DNA from: Blautia argi
Lineage (GTDB): Bacteria > Bacillota > Clostridia > Lachnospirales > Lachnospiraceae
Length of the DNA stretch: 35,000 nt
Direction of reading: 5' to 3'
Assembly: GCF_003287895.1 (NCBI RefSeq)
Contig: NZ_CP030280.1
Span: forward strand, 1-35,000
Shown here: piece after piece, positions 32,287 through 35,000 of the stretch
Layout of the letters: each line of letters begins with the position of its first letter
How positions within the stretch are numbered: the stretch's first letter is position 1
Translations under genes and position numbers: made by a program
The notes under the pieces: model-generated
Databases searched by the model: none
Seen by the model: only the letters and a program-made list of their open reading frames with translations
Told to the model about the DNA's origin: nothing

Positions 32287-35000
<2,714 letters not shown>

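Overview
The window looks like a chromosomal segment of a spore-forming, gut-associated Lachnospiraceae bacterium (Blautia or Ruminococcus gnavus-like). The evidence is moderate GC, strong AGGAGG-type ribosome sites, SpoIID/SpoIIQ-type sporulation genes, DUF3784 and DUF6062 proteins, and a sialic acid locus of the R. gnavus type. The species cannot be fixed from the sequence alone.

Layout. Positions 1-262 hold the start of a leftward gene, probably a regulator, divergent from a sodium:solute symporter (487-1893). Positions 1995-8317 form a leftward sucrose/fructoside operon: lipoprotein binding protein, two ABC permeases, GH32 fructosidase and GH13_4 amylosucrase-like enzyme. A divergent LacI regulator (8622-9659) and a 20-bp perfect operator at the operon promoter control it. 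The LacI gene ends tail-to-tail with an RpiR regulator inside one 28-bp perfect palindrome.

Positions 9656-22621 are a large sialic acid region. The leftward operon nanE-nanA-SSS transporter-yhcH-nanK-rpiR is divergent from nagA, and their shared 282-bp control region carries three copies of TGAAA-N4-TTTCA. Beyond nagA lies a second leftward unit: AraC regulator, then binding protein, two permeases, a NanOx-type oxidoreductase and a second YhcH anomerase. This is the 2,7-anhydro-Neu5Ac scavenging arrangement. The second permease is interrupted by a one-base frameshift. No sialidase is present. Together the genes would take in sialic acid (or its 2,7-anhydro form), regenerate free Neu5Ac, cleave it to ManNAc and pyruvate, phosphorylate, epimerise to GlcNAc-6-P and deacetylate to GlcN-6-P.

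Positions 22618-30695 are core or mixed genes: GIY-YIG protein, SpoIIQ-like and SpoIID sporulation proteins with an inverted membrane-protein gene between them, the tRNA methyltransferase MnmM, MetY, a decayed FluC fragment, DUF3784, a MATE exporter, and a DUF6062 protein with two matching Cys/His modules.

Positions 30696-31391 have no gene but carry two tandem copies of an RNA-like unit. Their flanks and C-rich terminator loops are conserved while their stems differ, which makes them the best candidate here for an undescribed element. The window ends with seven leftward tRNA genes (transcribed Asp-Val-Tyr-Thr-fMet-Phe-Lys) downstream of a partial leftward 23S rRNA gene, with no 5S gene between them.
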